Positions 33,977-45,300 of a stretch of DNA of 64,000 nt are shown piece by piece. The position numbers and the translations under genes were made by a program. Source of the stretch: Corallium rubrum (lineage: Eukaryota; Cnidaria; Anthozoa; Scleralcyonacea; Coralliidae). Where the stretch lies: positions 9,358,620 through 9,422,619 of the forward strand of contig OZ036010.1 in the NCBI GenBank assembly GCA_964035015.1, given 5' to 3'. How positions within the stretch are numbered: position 1 is the first letter of the stretch; each line of letters starts with the position of its first letter. The notes below the pieces were generated by a model. The model saw nothing but the letters and a program-made list of their open reading frames with translations. It made no database searches and was not told the DNA's origin.

Positions 33977-34288
33977 AAGGGGGACAGCTGCCCCCCAGAT
34001 GAATGGAAATGTTGTTAAGTCAGTAATTTTTCAAGCTAAGTTGGGTAAAAATATAGGGAAAAAAATTAAAAAATAAGATGAAAATAAAGAAAAGTAATCA
34101 AAACAATTTAATATCTGTGTATTGTAGGAGAAAAAGTATATTGAACAACAGGCACTTAGTGTTTTTTTATATCAAAAGTCGGGCAATTTCCATTTCAGTC
34201 GGGCAAAATGTTCTCCGCCCCAGCTATAAATTTGTGCCCGTACGGGCACATACAGTTGCGAATTGACTTTCCTACAAATCGTTTTTAC

Positions 34289-34442
34289 CTGGGTGGAATC
34301 AAGACAGTGAATTCGGGGTAATCCATTGCTTCTTGGAGGGAGTCATGCTTGGCATAGTTGGCGATGCCATTGATCCATGTGGACTTTCCTACTCCCGTCT
34401 CTCCCAGTATGAGAATGTTGACGTCCTCCTTCTTAATAATGC
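34289..34442 (-). CDS. GTPase copy B, exon 2 (Walker A, one base short)
   Basis: After acceptor CTAAAG the sequence is GCATTATTAAG, against GCATTTATTAAG in copy A. Reading on from exon 1 in phase 0 therefore gives a frameshift before the P-loop. The reading frame upstream of the acceptor (FGFDSKGIIKKED) is open, so an unspliced or alternative 5' end could still encode the P-loop. Confidence 0.75.
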
Positions 34443-34780
34443 CTTTAGAATCAAAACCAAAAACAAATAACAAACTTTATGTAAAGACAGAAGAATTTCA
34501 CTAGACCGTAGTTAGCATCCTAGCTAGTCGAGTTGGACATGCAGAAGGCAGAAGAAAGGAAGGAAAGAAAGAAAATAAAATTATTAGTATAAGATTAAAA
34601 CCTATCAAGACACTTAAGGTGTGGTAGAACATCATTTTGCAACTCTTAATCTAATATGAGAAATTGCAACAAAGTTATTTTTCAGTCATTGGTATTTCAA
34701 CTAATTCAGCTCAATTGATGATGCCCGGGAAATATTAAATTTTAAAAATCTTCTTACAGTAATCGCTTTTTGTATTTTAC

Positions 34781-34834
34781 CTGATCATCCCCTGGAAGAA
34801 CTCCATGAGAAGGTGTGTACTCTGGACTTGCCAT
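34781..34834 (-). CDS. GTPase copy B, exon 1 (start exon)
   Basis: It is identical in protein sequence to copy A (MASPEYTPSHG...GDDQ), with donor CAG|GTAAAA and phase 0 out. It lacks the upstream duplicated ATG of copy A. Confidence 0.7.
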
Positions 34835-35136
34835 ATTGTACTGATATACCGTCAACTAGAGCTTTGCTACAACTGGTACAAATAAATTATAAAATTAATT
34901 AACTGTGGTACTAAATTGTTTTTCTCATTATTTAAAAAAAACTGAATTCACGACCAACTATCGCAAAATGTTACACAAACGAATCACCATCGAAAAGCAA
35001 AACTCGCAAGTTTCATTATTCGAACATGGAATTTCTTTTTTTTCTAATTTGAACACCTCCATTTGATTTGGTACAATGCTAAATTGTAAATTGTAAAATG
35101 TTGTGAGAGGCTTATGGCCGAATTTTGTAGCGGGAG

Positions 35137-35149
35137 GGGGGGGGGGGGG
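35137..35149. repeat. Poly-G tract (unit B)
   Basis: The shorter homologue of the run at 18120-18156. Confidence 0.8.
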
Positions 35150-35635
35150 CAGGGTCGATCATAAGTGGTACCTATAACAGTATATTAACCTTGGAAAGAA
35201 GCTGAAAAGCGGGGTGAATCATGCAAACTACTTCCAAGCTCGAAAATGTATGTAAATAATTTTATTCCTTATGCTGCACTTAAACGGCAATTTTATAATG
35301 AAAGTGAAAAGTTCAATGGAGATGATCAGTGACGCCATGTATACTGGTTCTAGATCGACCGCAATTCCTGGAAATCTTATCTTTTTTAACAGGTTTGGTG
35401 GACGAATCTTCTGTTAATAATATTACGTGGGAAAGCGATCATTCGAATTCTATGAGGTTTTTATTTATTACTCCGGCTACCTATAGGTGGTGTGCAACCA
35501 ATCCCTTGAGATTCGAAGGACAAAGATATTTTCGCCATGTTGGATGATATTATAATTGCAGATGATGAAAATTTTTGAAAACGTCAACCAACATGGCGGC
35601 AATGACGTAAGATGCACACCAGCAATAGGTAGACT

Positions 35636-35993
35636 CACTGATCTCAAATAATAGACTCATTATACTGGATAGAGCATCCGGTGCTCGCTGTGAAGTCGGA
35701 ATAAATTAGCGGCGACCATTTCAGGTGGGACCCACTTGGTTTTCATACAGCCACTTTCAAGTTCTCCCATAGCGACAGGTACATGTCACAAAAATTTAGC
35801 TGGTTTTCGTTAAAAACCCGATCATTTAAAGCGAAAACCAGAGGCGAAAACTATGATTCAGCAATATTGTGGGTCCCACCGGATATAGTGGCCGCCGCGA
35901 GATTTTTAGCCTCACTTCCGACTTCAATTTTTGCCACGCGGGAAACAATAGATGCTCTATCCAGTATAATGAGTCTATTATTTGAGATCAGTG
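35636..35993. mobile_element. Foldback MITE with ~41-bp terminal repeats (unit B)
   Basis: Homologue of 18651-18988. It keeps the internal GTCCCACCGGATATA segment that mirrors the left arm, so it is the more complete copy. Confidence 0.8.
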
Positions 35994-37164
35994 GGCCACA
36001 ATCACTTCCTGCGATTGAGCTTTGGACTGCTGCGCAGGCTACTTGGAAGGCAAAGTTGTCCATAGTTCGATGCTAAGCTGTGTCAAGCACGTAACTGATC
36101 AACTGCCAACTATCATGCAAGTCACTATAAAAATCGACCAACATAAAGCTGGTCACAAAAAAAGAACGTGCAAAATCGAGCACAAAGCATCAACGTATCA
36201 AATTTTACATCGGTCCGACTGCATTTTCTCAATGATTTAATACCCTGACGTTCTTCAAACCGATGTATATAATTTTATCACAGGTGTGTTCGTAATACCT
36301 CGCCATTTCTATATATCTGTTTGTGCACGTTTGACAAATGAAACTCTTGAACTACAAACGTAGACGTAGTCGAGAAAAAGAAGGGCGTATTTACGTTGCC
36401 TGGAGGTTCTGTACTTCATAAGACCAAAGGATTAGCGCGAGTGAACGCCTATTAAGCAATATTAAAGCAGGCGTCTTGTTTTATTTATAATCAATTATAT
36501 AAACCGTAGGGTCATGGGTTCAATTCCTGCCGGAAGGCCTGTGTAGTTGCATTTTTCGCAACTGGTCCCGGTTTGGTCTTATAATGTATATATTCTACAC
36601 TCGAATTTTCCTTCACCATAAATCCCTAGAACATGCTATGTAATCGAGTGAAATGCCCAATATTACTTCAGATAAATTATGAGGACAGAGTAGTTTCCAA
36701 ACTCGTTTACAAAACTCACGTGTTTCTGAGAAGGCCTACCGCAATCGAATAGTACAACGTTGCTCGATGAAACAGATACAAACTAACAAAGCATAAGTAA
36801 CGCGCCAAACGAATACAAATGTATCGCGGTATTGAGACGGTTTGTGAGGAGCACTGCTTCGGTTTCGAGCTCCATCAGAGAGAGATACACCATAACTCAT
36901 AAACCAAAACCAACGATGCTACGCACTTATCAACTCAATTTTTATGTAACATTTATGAGTGCGCGTTCAAAACGAACAGTGACTGTCAGATATTGCGAGG
37001 CGCCTGTTCTTTCTCGTGGAATGGAAATAATAATAATAATGATGCAAAATATATAGCGTGGAAGGTGAACAAGGACAATTTGTGACGAGGACTATTAAAC
37101 GAGTAATTTCGAGCACTGACCTATTTGTAATGCGCATCATGAGCGCATTTTCGCAATTTACTTA

Positions 37165-37280
37165 ACTCTGGCTGCTTCCACGTTTAACGAGTTCTTGAAC
37201 GGCGAAGCTATGAGCGTTAGCTCGTAGAAATTGTGAATGTTCGATCGGATCTAGCAAGCCTTTTATAATTTTATAGGTCC
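37165..37280 (-). promoter_or_regulatory. Probable promoter and first exon, GTPase copy B, with altered donor
   Basis: The TATA region (about 37275-37258) is as in copy A, but the donor that reads CCAGAG|GTAAGT in copy A is CCAGAGTTAAGT here (change at 37165), removing the invariant GT. The upstream exon-like copy, by contrast, reads CCAGAG|GTAATT in B (about 37400). Confidence 0.45.
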
Positions 37281-37584
37281 ACAAACAGGAAGTTAAAATT
37301 CCAGGAAATTTTCCCCTTTCCCCTTATTGGGCTCAAACAGGTTTTCCCGACACACTTCTGCACACGAGTTCTTGCAAGTTCTGAGAAAAATTTCCGTAAT
37401 TACCTCTGGCTGCCTCAACGTTTAAGTTTTTATTAAACGGCGAGACTAGACGGGAACCTGAAGGGACACTTCCCGTTTGATATCGAAAGTGAAACGTGAG
37501 TAGGCTCTGAGTAAATTCGGATAAAATAGAAAACAATGGACACGCACTCCAAAAAGGGTTAACATTTTTATTCCATGTTTCGAC

Positions 37585-38033
37585 TACACGCGTAGTCGAA
37601 CAATTGCCTGAACAATGCTGTAACAACTTGCAACAATGCTGTAACAACTTGTTGACATATGTAAACAACATTGATAAATGAACAACATTGTTCATCATTG
37701 TTTCAACAAGTTGTTACTGCTTGATGAAACAACAACCGTTGTTCACGCATGTTGTAACAACCGAAGAACGTGTTGATACATCAACCATGTTCACCATTGT
37801 TGTAACATTGTTGTTCATCGTTGTTATTTCGTCATACTGTTACAACATGTTGTATCATGTGCGAACAACGTTGTTGGCTATAAAAATGTGCTGTTGGAAC
37901 AACTTGTTCATGACTGTTGATTTATCCGTGAACAAGTTGTTCGAACCATAAGTGAACAACTTGTTCACGGCGAGCACAACACTGTTCACGCCTGTTGACA
38001 ACCGTGAACAAGTTGTGCGTTTTTACGCGTGTA
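37585..38033. mobile_element. MITE with TACACGCG ends, only in unit B
   Basis: It begins TACACGCGTAG and ends ACGCGTGTA. The interior is made of imperfect inverted TTGTTCA/TGAACAA motifs (for example AACAACTTGTT). Unit A has a different MITE at the corresponding position. Confidence 0.65.
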
Positions 38034-38061
38034 TAATTTGCAGCTATCGTCCAGGAATGAT

Positions 38062-38227
38062 CAGGCCCGCACAGAGACTAAAGTGGGCCCGGGGCAAAAT
38101 AAAGAATTGGGGCCCCCCTTGCAAAAATTTAGCATGCCATTTTACGGCATTTATAATTAGGGGGGCCCTCTCGAGCCGGGGGCCCGGGGCAAATTGCCCC
38201 AGTTGCCCTCCCCTCTGGGCGGGCCTG
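38062..38227. mobile_element. 166-bp hAT-like MITE with 8-bp target duplication, only in unit B
   Basis: Termini CAGGCCCGCACAGAG and inverted CTCTGGGCGGGCCTG (14 of 15 match). Flanking GGAATGAT at 38054-38061 and 38228-38235; the single-copy empty site is GGAATGAT at 21122-21129 in unit A. An 8-bp duplication and CAG ends point to the hAT superfamily. The interior is GC-rich (GGGGCCCGGGGCAA-like). Confidence 0.9.
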
Positions 38228-38439
38228 GGAATGATGCTGGTTCCTGATGTTGACTGCAGTTAGTGTCCATTGTTTTCTATTTTATAAGTAGCTAGGGTCT
38301 TCTGCACATACAGTTCTTACTATAGTTTATACCGATGTTTTACTCCCCCCGCGCCTTTTTTGACTTTGCAAGTCTTTAAATGGCTGCCATGCATGTTTTG
38401 CAACGAAAGGAAAACTAACGTAATAAAATTATTAACACG

Positions 38440-39010
38440 AAAACCATAAACAAGAAAGAAATAGAAATAGTCATTAGTTCATTGAAATTACCGAGAACAG
38501 TAGCGAGAAAAATAAATTAATTCATTCATTGGAATTTAATACCGAGAACCAGAATACCGAGAACCAGAAAAATATCAGCTTAACTTGAATACACGAATTA
38601 GGAAACGTGAGTGTTGCACAATAAAACCAATGTGGTAGAAGAAGGAACAAAGAGCGATTTCAGTGATTTCATTATAAATTAGACTAGCCCAGGTCTGATA
38701 AGAGCAAGGGTCAGAACTATGTTGTTTTCGCCTATTTTGTGCGACATCAGTTTAATATTATGATTTGTAAGCCACTTCGAAAACCATAAACAAGAAAGAA
38801 ATAGAAAAACTCATTAGTTCATTGAAATTACCGAGAAGTAGCGAGAAAAATAAATTAATTCATTCATTGGAATTTAATACCGAGAACCAGAATACCGAGA
38901 ACCAGAAAAATATCAGCTTAACTTGAATACACGAATTAGGAACTGCGAGTGTTGCACAATAAAACCAGTGTGGTAGAAGAAAGAACAAAGAATGATTTCA
39001 GTGATTTCAT
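38440..39010. repeat. 338-bp tandem repeat, two copies (unit B)
   Basis: Homologous to the three-copy array at 21340-22350. Here the second copy runs into an inserted segment at about 39014. Confidence 0.85.
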
Positions 39011-39189
39011 TATAAACAAGACGCCCGCTAGGCGTGAACTCGAGCTACTGTGGGCTGGCGCCTTGCAAAATAATAGAACAGCAGTGCTGTTTGGAGTTAA
39101 TGGATGGTTGAATTTGATGCAACTTTCAGTCAATTGACTGTAGTAGTGGAATATTCATCATAGAGAAAATCACGGTGGGTATACTGGTG

Positions 39190-40505
39190 TACCAAAACAT
39201 TGATTTGGCAATCATACTGGTCTGCCAAAACATTGAAATGGTGGCCATTACTGGTGTACCAAAACATCTAAATGGTGGCCATACTGGTGTACCAAAACAA
39301 TGAAATAGTGGCCATACTGGTGTAACCAAAACAATGAAATAGTGGCCATACTGGTGTACCAAAACAATGAAATAGTGGCAATACTGGTGTACCAAAACAA
39401 TGAAATGGTGGCCAATCGGTCATATTGGTGCACCAAAATAATGAAATAGTGGCTATACTGGTGTACCAAAACAATGAAATAGTGGCTATACTGGTGTACC
39501 AAAACAATGAAATAGTGGCCATATTGGTGCACCAAAACAATGAAATAGTGGCAATACTGGTGTACCAAAACAATGAAATAGTGGCTATATTGGTGTACCA
39601 AAACAATGAAATAGTGGCTATATTGGTGTACCAAAACAATGAAATAGTGGCAATACTGGTGTACCAAAACAATGAAATGGTGGCCAATCGGCCATATTGG
39701 TGTACCAAAACAATGAAATAGTGGCAATACTGGTGTACCAAAACAATGAAATAGTGGCAATACTGGTGTACCAAAACAATGAAATAGTGGCCATATTGGT
39801 GTACCTATTTAAAACAATGAAATAGTGGCAATACTGGTGTACCAAAACAGTGGAATAGTGGCCAATCGGCCATATTGGTGTACCAAAACAATGAAATAGT
39901 GGCCATACTGGTGTACCAAAACAATGAAATAGTGGAAATACTGGTGTACCAAAACAATGAAATAGTGGAAATACTGGTGTACCAAAACAATGAAATAGTG
40001 GCAATACTGGTGTACCAAAACAATGAAATAGTGGCCATATTGGTGCACCAAAACAATGAAATAGTGTGGCCATACTGGTGTACCAATTGCAAAATAATGA
40101 AATGGCAGCCATATTGGTGTACCAAAACAATGAAATAATGGCCATATTGGTGTACCAAAAGAATGAAATGGTGGCCATACTGGTGTACCAAAACAATGAA
40201 ATGGTGGCCATACTGGTGTACCAAAATAATGAAATGGCAGCCATATTGGTGTACCAAAACAATGAAATAGTGGCCAATCGGCCATATTGGTGTACCAAAA
40301 CAATGAAATAGTGTGGCCATACTGGTGTACCAAAATAATGAAATGGCAGCCATATTGGTGTACCAAAACAATAAAATAGTGGCCATATTGGTGTACCAAA
40401 AGAATGAAATGGTGGCCATACTGGTGTACCAAAACAATGAAATGGTGGCCATACTGGTGTAACCAAAACAATGAAATAGTGGCCATACTGGTGTACCAAA
40501 ACAGC
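39190..40505. repeat. 33-bp minisatellite, only in unit B
   Basis: About 39 copies of a unit like TACTGGTGTACCAAAACAATG followed by AAATAGTGGCCA. Some copies have the variant GTGGCCAATCGGCCATATTGG. Because 33 is a multiple of three and the consensus has no stop in several frames, it creates long Trp/His/Phe-rich ORFs on the minus strand, which I do not regard as genes. Confidence 0.95.
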
Positions 40506-40582
40506 CATCATGAAAATCGGCCATCATGAAACAGCATTTGAGCTGTGACGTCAGAAGTGTCACATCAGTTTCGCAAAGCCTG

Positions 40583-42230
<1,648 letters not shown>

Positions 42231-42235
42231 TTAAG

Positions 42236-42355
42236 AAAAATTCCAGGGCACATGATCGCACCCGAGGGTCCAATGTCCGGTCGGCGAATAAAAAACCGAT
42301 TTGTCACGTGAACACCAGAGTTCCCGGATATCGGAATTTCACGACAGACGACAAC
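42236..42355 (+). promoter_or_regulatory. SF3B6 5' flank/UTR
   Basis: Only about 125 bases separate the microsatellite from the start codon. It has a palindromic CACGTG (42305-42310) and no TATA box, which would fit a TATA-less housekeeping promoter. The start context is ACAACATGG. Confidence 0.45.
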
Positions 42356-42385
42356 ATGGCGTTAGCGAATCTTCGTAAAACAAAT
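42356..42385 (+). CDS. SF3B6: SF3B6 exon 1
   Basis: Encodes [10 protein letters not shown]; donor AAAT|GTGAGT; phase 0. The start is fixed by the conserved length and good context. Confidence 0.93.
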
Positions 42386-45300
42386 GTGAGTATTTTGGTT
42401 CTAAACGCTTCAGATTTGTGTTGAATTGCTTAATTTTACGGCATCGTACTAAGTATAACTTTCCTAACAGTTACTGGTAGAATTAGTAGTCGTAGAATTG
42501 CCTTGTTCTAATGTTAAAGATGTTGAAGTTCGCAAGGAATAGTTCGAGTGAAGCTAGTGGAAACACTGTATTGCAGTATTGCTGGCTAACTTCAGCGAGA
42601 AAGTGCCCTACCATACACCCATTTCCCCTAACTTTCCGCTAACTTTTTTGGCTTTCCAGCCTATTAGACTGTAGAGGGAGAAATGCATGGTTTTAATATA
42701 CATTACACTTTATTTTATATACTATAAATAGCACTAAAAATAATATAATTATAAAGTGTTTAATATCAAAGTATTGGTGTCTGTTTTCAATAGGTACGTC
42801 TGCCTCCCGAGGTAAACAGAATTCTCTATGTCAGGTAAGTTGGAGTTACGTTTATTAGTGAAAGATTGACAAAAAGAAATTCATAAATACTAAAACTATA
42901 CTCGGTCTATAAATAAATATTTCTTTGCTAAGCTTTCGGCCTGTTGACTCGGGCCTTCATCAGAGCAAAGAATTAATTATACTCAGTCTGTTGATGTCAA
43001 GTATTTATAATTAAGAAACATGAGTAATCAATAGTGATTACATGTACTTACATGTACAGTGGTGCTCAAAAGTTTTGTAACACCTTCGTGGACTGAAATT
43101 ACACGCAAAGCTTTGTATATAACACACAAGGCTTTGTGTATAATAACTACACAAAGCTTTGTGTATAATAACTACACATAAAGCTTCGTGTATAATAACT
43201 ACATGCAAAGCTTCGTGTATAATAATGACACAAAACTTTGTGTGTGATCAATACATAACTACACGTAGTTTTGCGTGTAGATGAATGTTTGGTAATATTT
43301 CACCAAAATAATATTTCACTGAAATAATATTTCACCAAAATATTTGGTGAGAAAAAGCATAAGCCTAGTTTCCATATCATCAATGTGATCACCATGCACG
43401 ATTGCTGAGAAAGAACGTTTTCTACCTCGGCCATCATAGCTATCACGACTATAGCGATTGTAGCGATCATGGTTTCATATGATTGCTGAGTTTATTTTCG
43501 AGCGTTCTGTTAAAATAGAATTATGTTCAGAAATACACTCTGAACTTCATGTTAGGTATATTATTGTGTATTGAGGTCACATGACAAGCCATATTTGGAC
43601 TACATTTACCATGTTGTTTTTTGTTACCTTCGTCACAGGCTCACAGCTTTCGCTTTGAGATATTGTTTGTTACGTTGTTCTCTTTTGTTTTTCCTCGTTT
43701 AGTTTTATATTAAAACTCATTTTCAAAACGTTTACAAGTGCGATTGCAGCAATCAATTTGAGATGATTCTCCACATGAGAATTTTGAGTCAAACCCAATC
43801 AAGTTGTTTGTCAAATTTCTACTGTGTGAAATTCAATTGAATTAGCCTGACACCACTGAAATGCGAAAGCTGCCATTCCGAACCTTGCATCAAAACTAAA
43901 ATTTGCAAGAATTCGACATTTGAACAATGTATAAGCATTTTCTATAAATACCCTTGAACAATGAGTGATAACACGCTGAGATACTACGACCACTGCCAAT
44001 GCTCTTTCGTCAATCCTGTAAAAGCACTTTCCTTAACCCTTTATAGCCCATTGGCCACCTTTAGTATTTTACTCTGGCTAACGCCAGACGATTTTACTTG
44101 TCAACTGGAAACCTCCTGGGCTATAAAGGGTTAAGAAACTATCGCGCTTAATGGCTTCTAGGACAGCGTCGGCCACGGTTGAAATCCAAATATTACCAGG
44201 GTTAAGTCACGTTGGCCTGAAAAACAGAGAAAAATCTTCTCGACGTTTCGAGCAAAGGCCCTTCGTCAGGAGAAATTAGTAAACAACCCACATGTGGTCA
44301 CGCGTATTTATAGCAGAGCTACAATGGGAATCACGTGAACACATGTAAGCCTATAAAAACAAAGTAAACAAATAAATTAATATGTAATTTTAGCCTGTGT
44401 GCAGGTGCTGACCCAATTTGTGGGTCAGCTACCTGCAAATAGGCAAAGAAACAGGTTATATATCGCGCTTAATACTCTCTAACAATGAGCTATGACACGT
44501 TGAAATACCGCTCTTTTCATTTATACCCTGTTAAATGCTAACCATTGTAAACTACCTATAAATACTCTTCAAGCTCTGTAAACTAAGCAAGAATTTCGTG
44601 TGTATTGTATCATGTAGCCCAAAGAGTTAACCTTTCAATATTATACTGATGATACACAATTGTCAACGAGTGAACTATTTATATTCTTCATGACTACACG
44701 CAAACTTCGTGTAGGACAAAGTGACAAATCAAAACAAGTGCAAGCCATGCTTTGCCCAAAGCACTTTGTGAGGTACTGTAAATACAACCTATGATCATCT
44801 TGGCATGTAAAATTTATATTGTATCATGTAGCCCAAAGAATTAACCTTTCAAAACCACGATACAGTGTATTCGTGTATTTGCAAGGCAAATATTTGGCTA
44901 CACGCAAATGTCGAGTAGCAGGTTAGCTACTGACAAACCAAAACAAAGGCTTATCAGAGGAAATATATTTCTTACATGTTTTGCTTTGATGGAGGGCTCC
45001 GCTTGAAAGATTATTTATTTCAAAAATTTAAAAATTATGTATAAACAGTATTTATTTGCTAAAATTATCAATAGCTTACCTGACCTTTTCACTTTGGCCT
45101 TTGCTGTAACCAAATTACATGCATGCAATTTGACATTGTTGTCTCTCTTTTGATATAAATGACAACATTCTGTTCAGGGTTCTTTACATAGTAAAATTGG
45201 TATTCAACGTTTTTTGGAGTCGTTTTATTGATTTCATAGAATATATACATTGCACAATGAATCATCACCATGACCAGACAGATACAACGTCTGAAATTCT

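Larger units (their letters stand above)
24903..34834 (-). pseudogene. AIG1/septin-like P-loop GTPase gene, copy B
   Basis: Six exons: 34781-34834, 34289-34442, 27601-28092, 25801-26831, 25460-25502 and 24903-25023. The last four join in one open frame. The start exon and the Walker A exon do not, because exon 2 has 154 nt instead of the 155 in copy A. With that base present the protein would have 631 residues: start segment (1-18), G domain with GETGVGKST (32-40), DTPGIG (119-124) and FTNSRGT (190-196), SLNEAR (284-289), Cys/His cluster (353, 358, 378, 379, 382, 400, 408, 411, 413), Lys/Glu coiled coil (about 430-560), basic tail (about 590-631). The family resembles AIG1/septin-type GTPases. 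The damage is elsewhere than in copy A. A sequencing indel or another acceptor could restore the frame, so silencing is not certain. Confidence 0.8.

Noticed and set aside
39190..40505. CRISPR-like regular repeats
   Set aside because: There are no unique spacers; the units are contiguous, so it is a minisatellite in a eukaryotic genome. The same holds for 48876-50335.
39248..40563. ORFs of up to 297 codons rich in HCFGTPVWP/FWYTS motifs
   Set aside because: The 33-bp repeat is a multiple of three without stops, so several frames stay open on both strands. There are no splice sites, start context or non-repeat domain.
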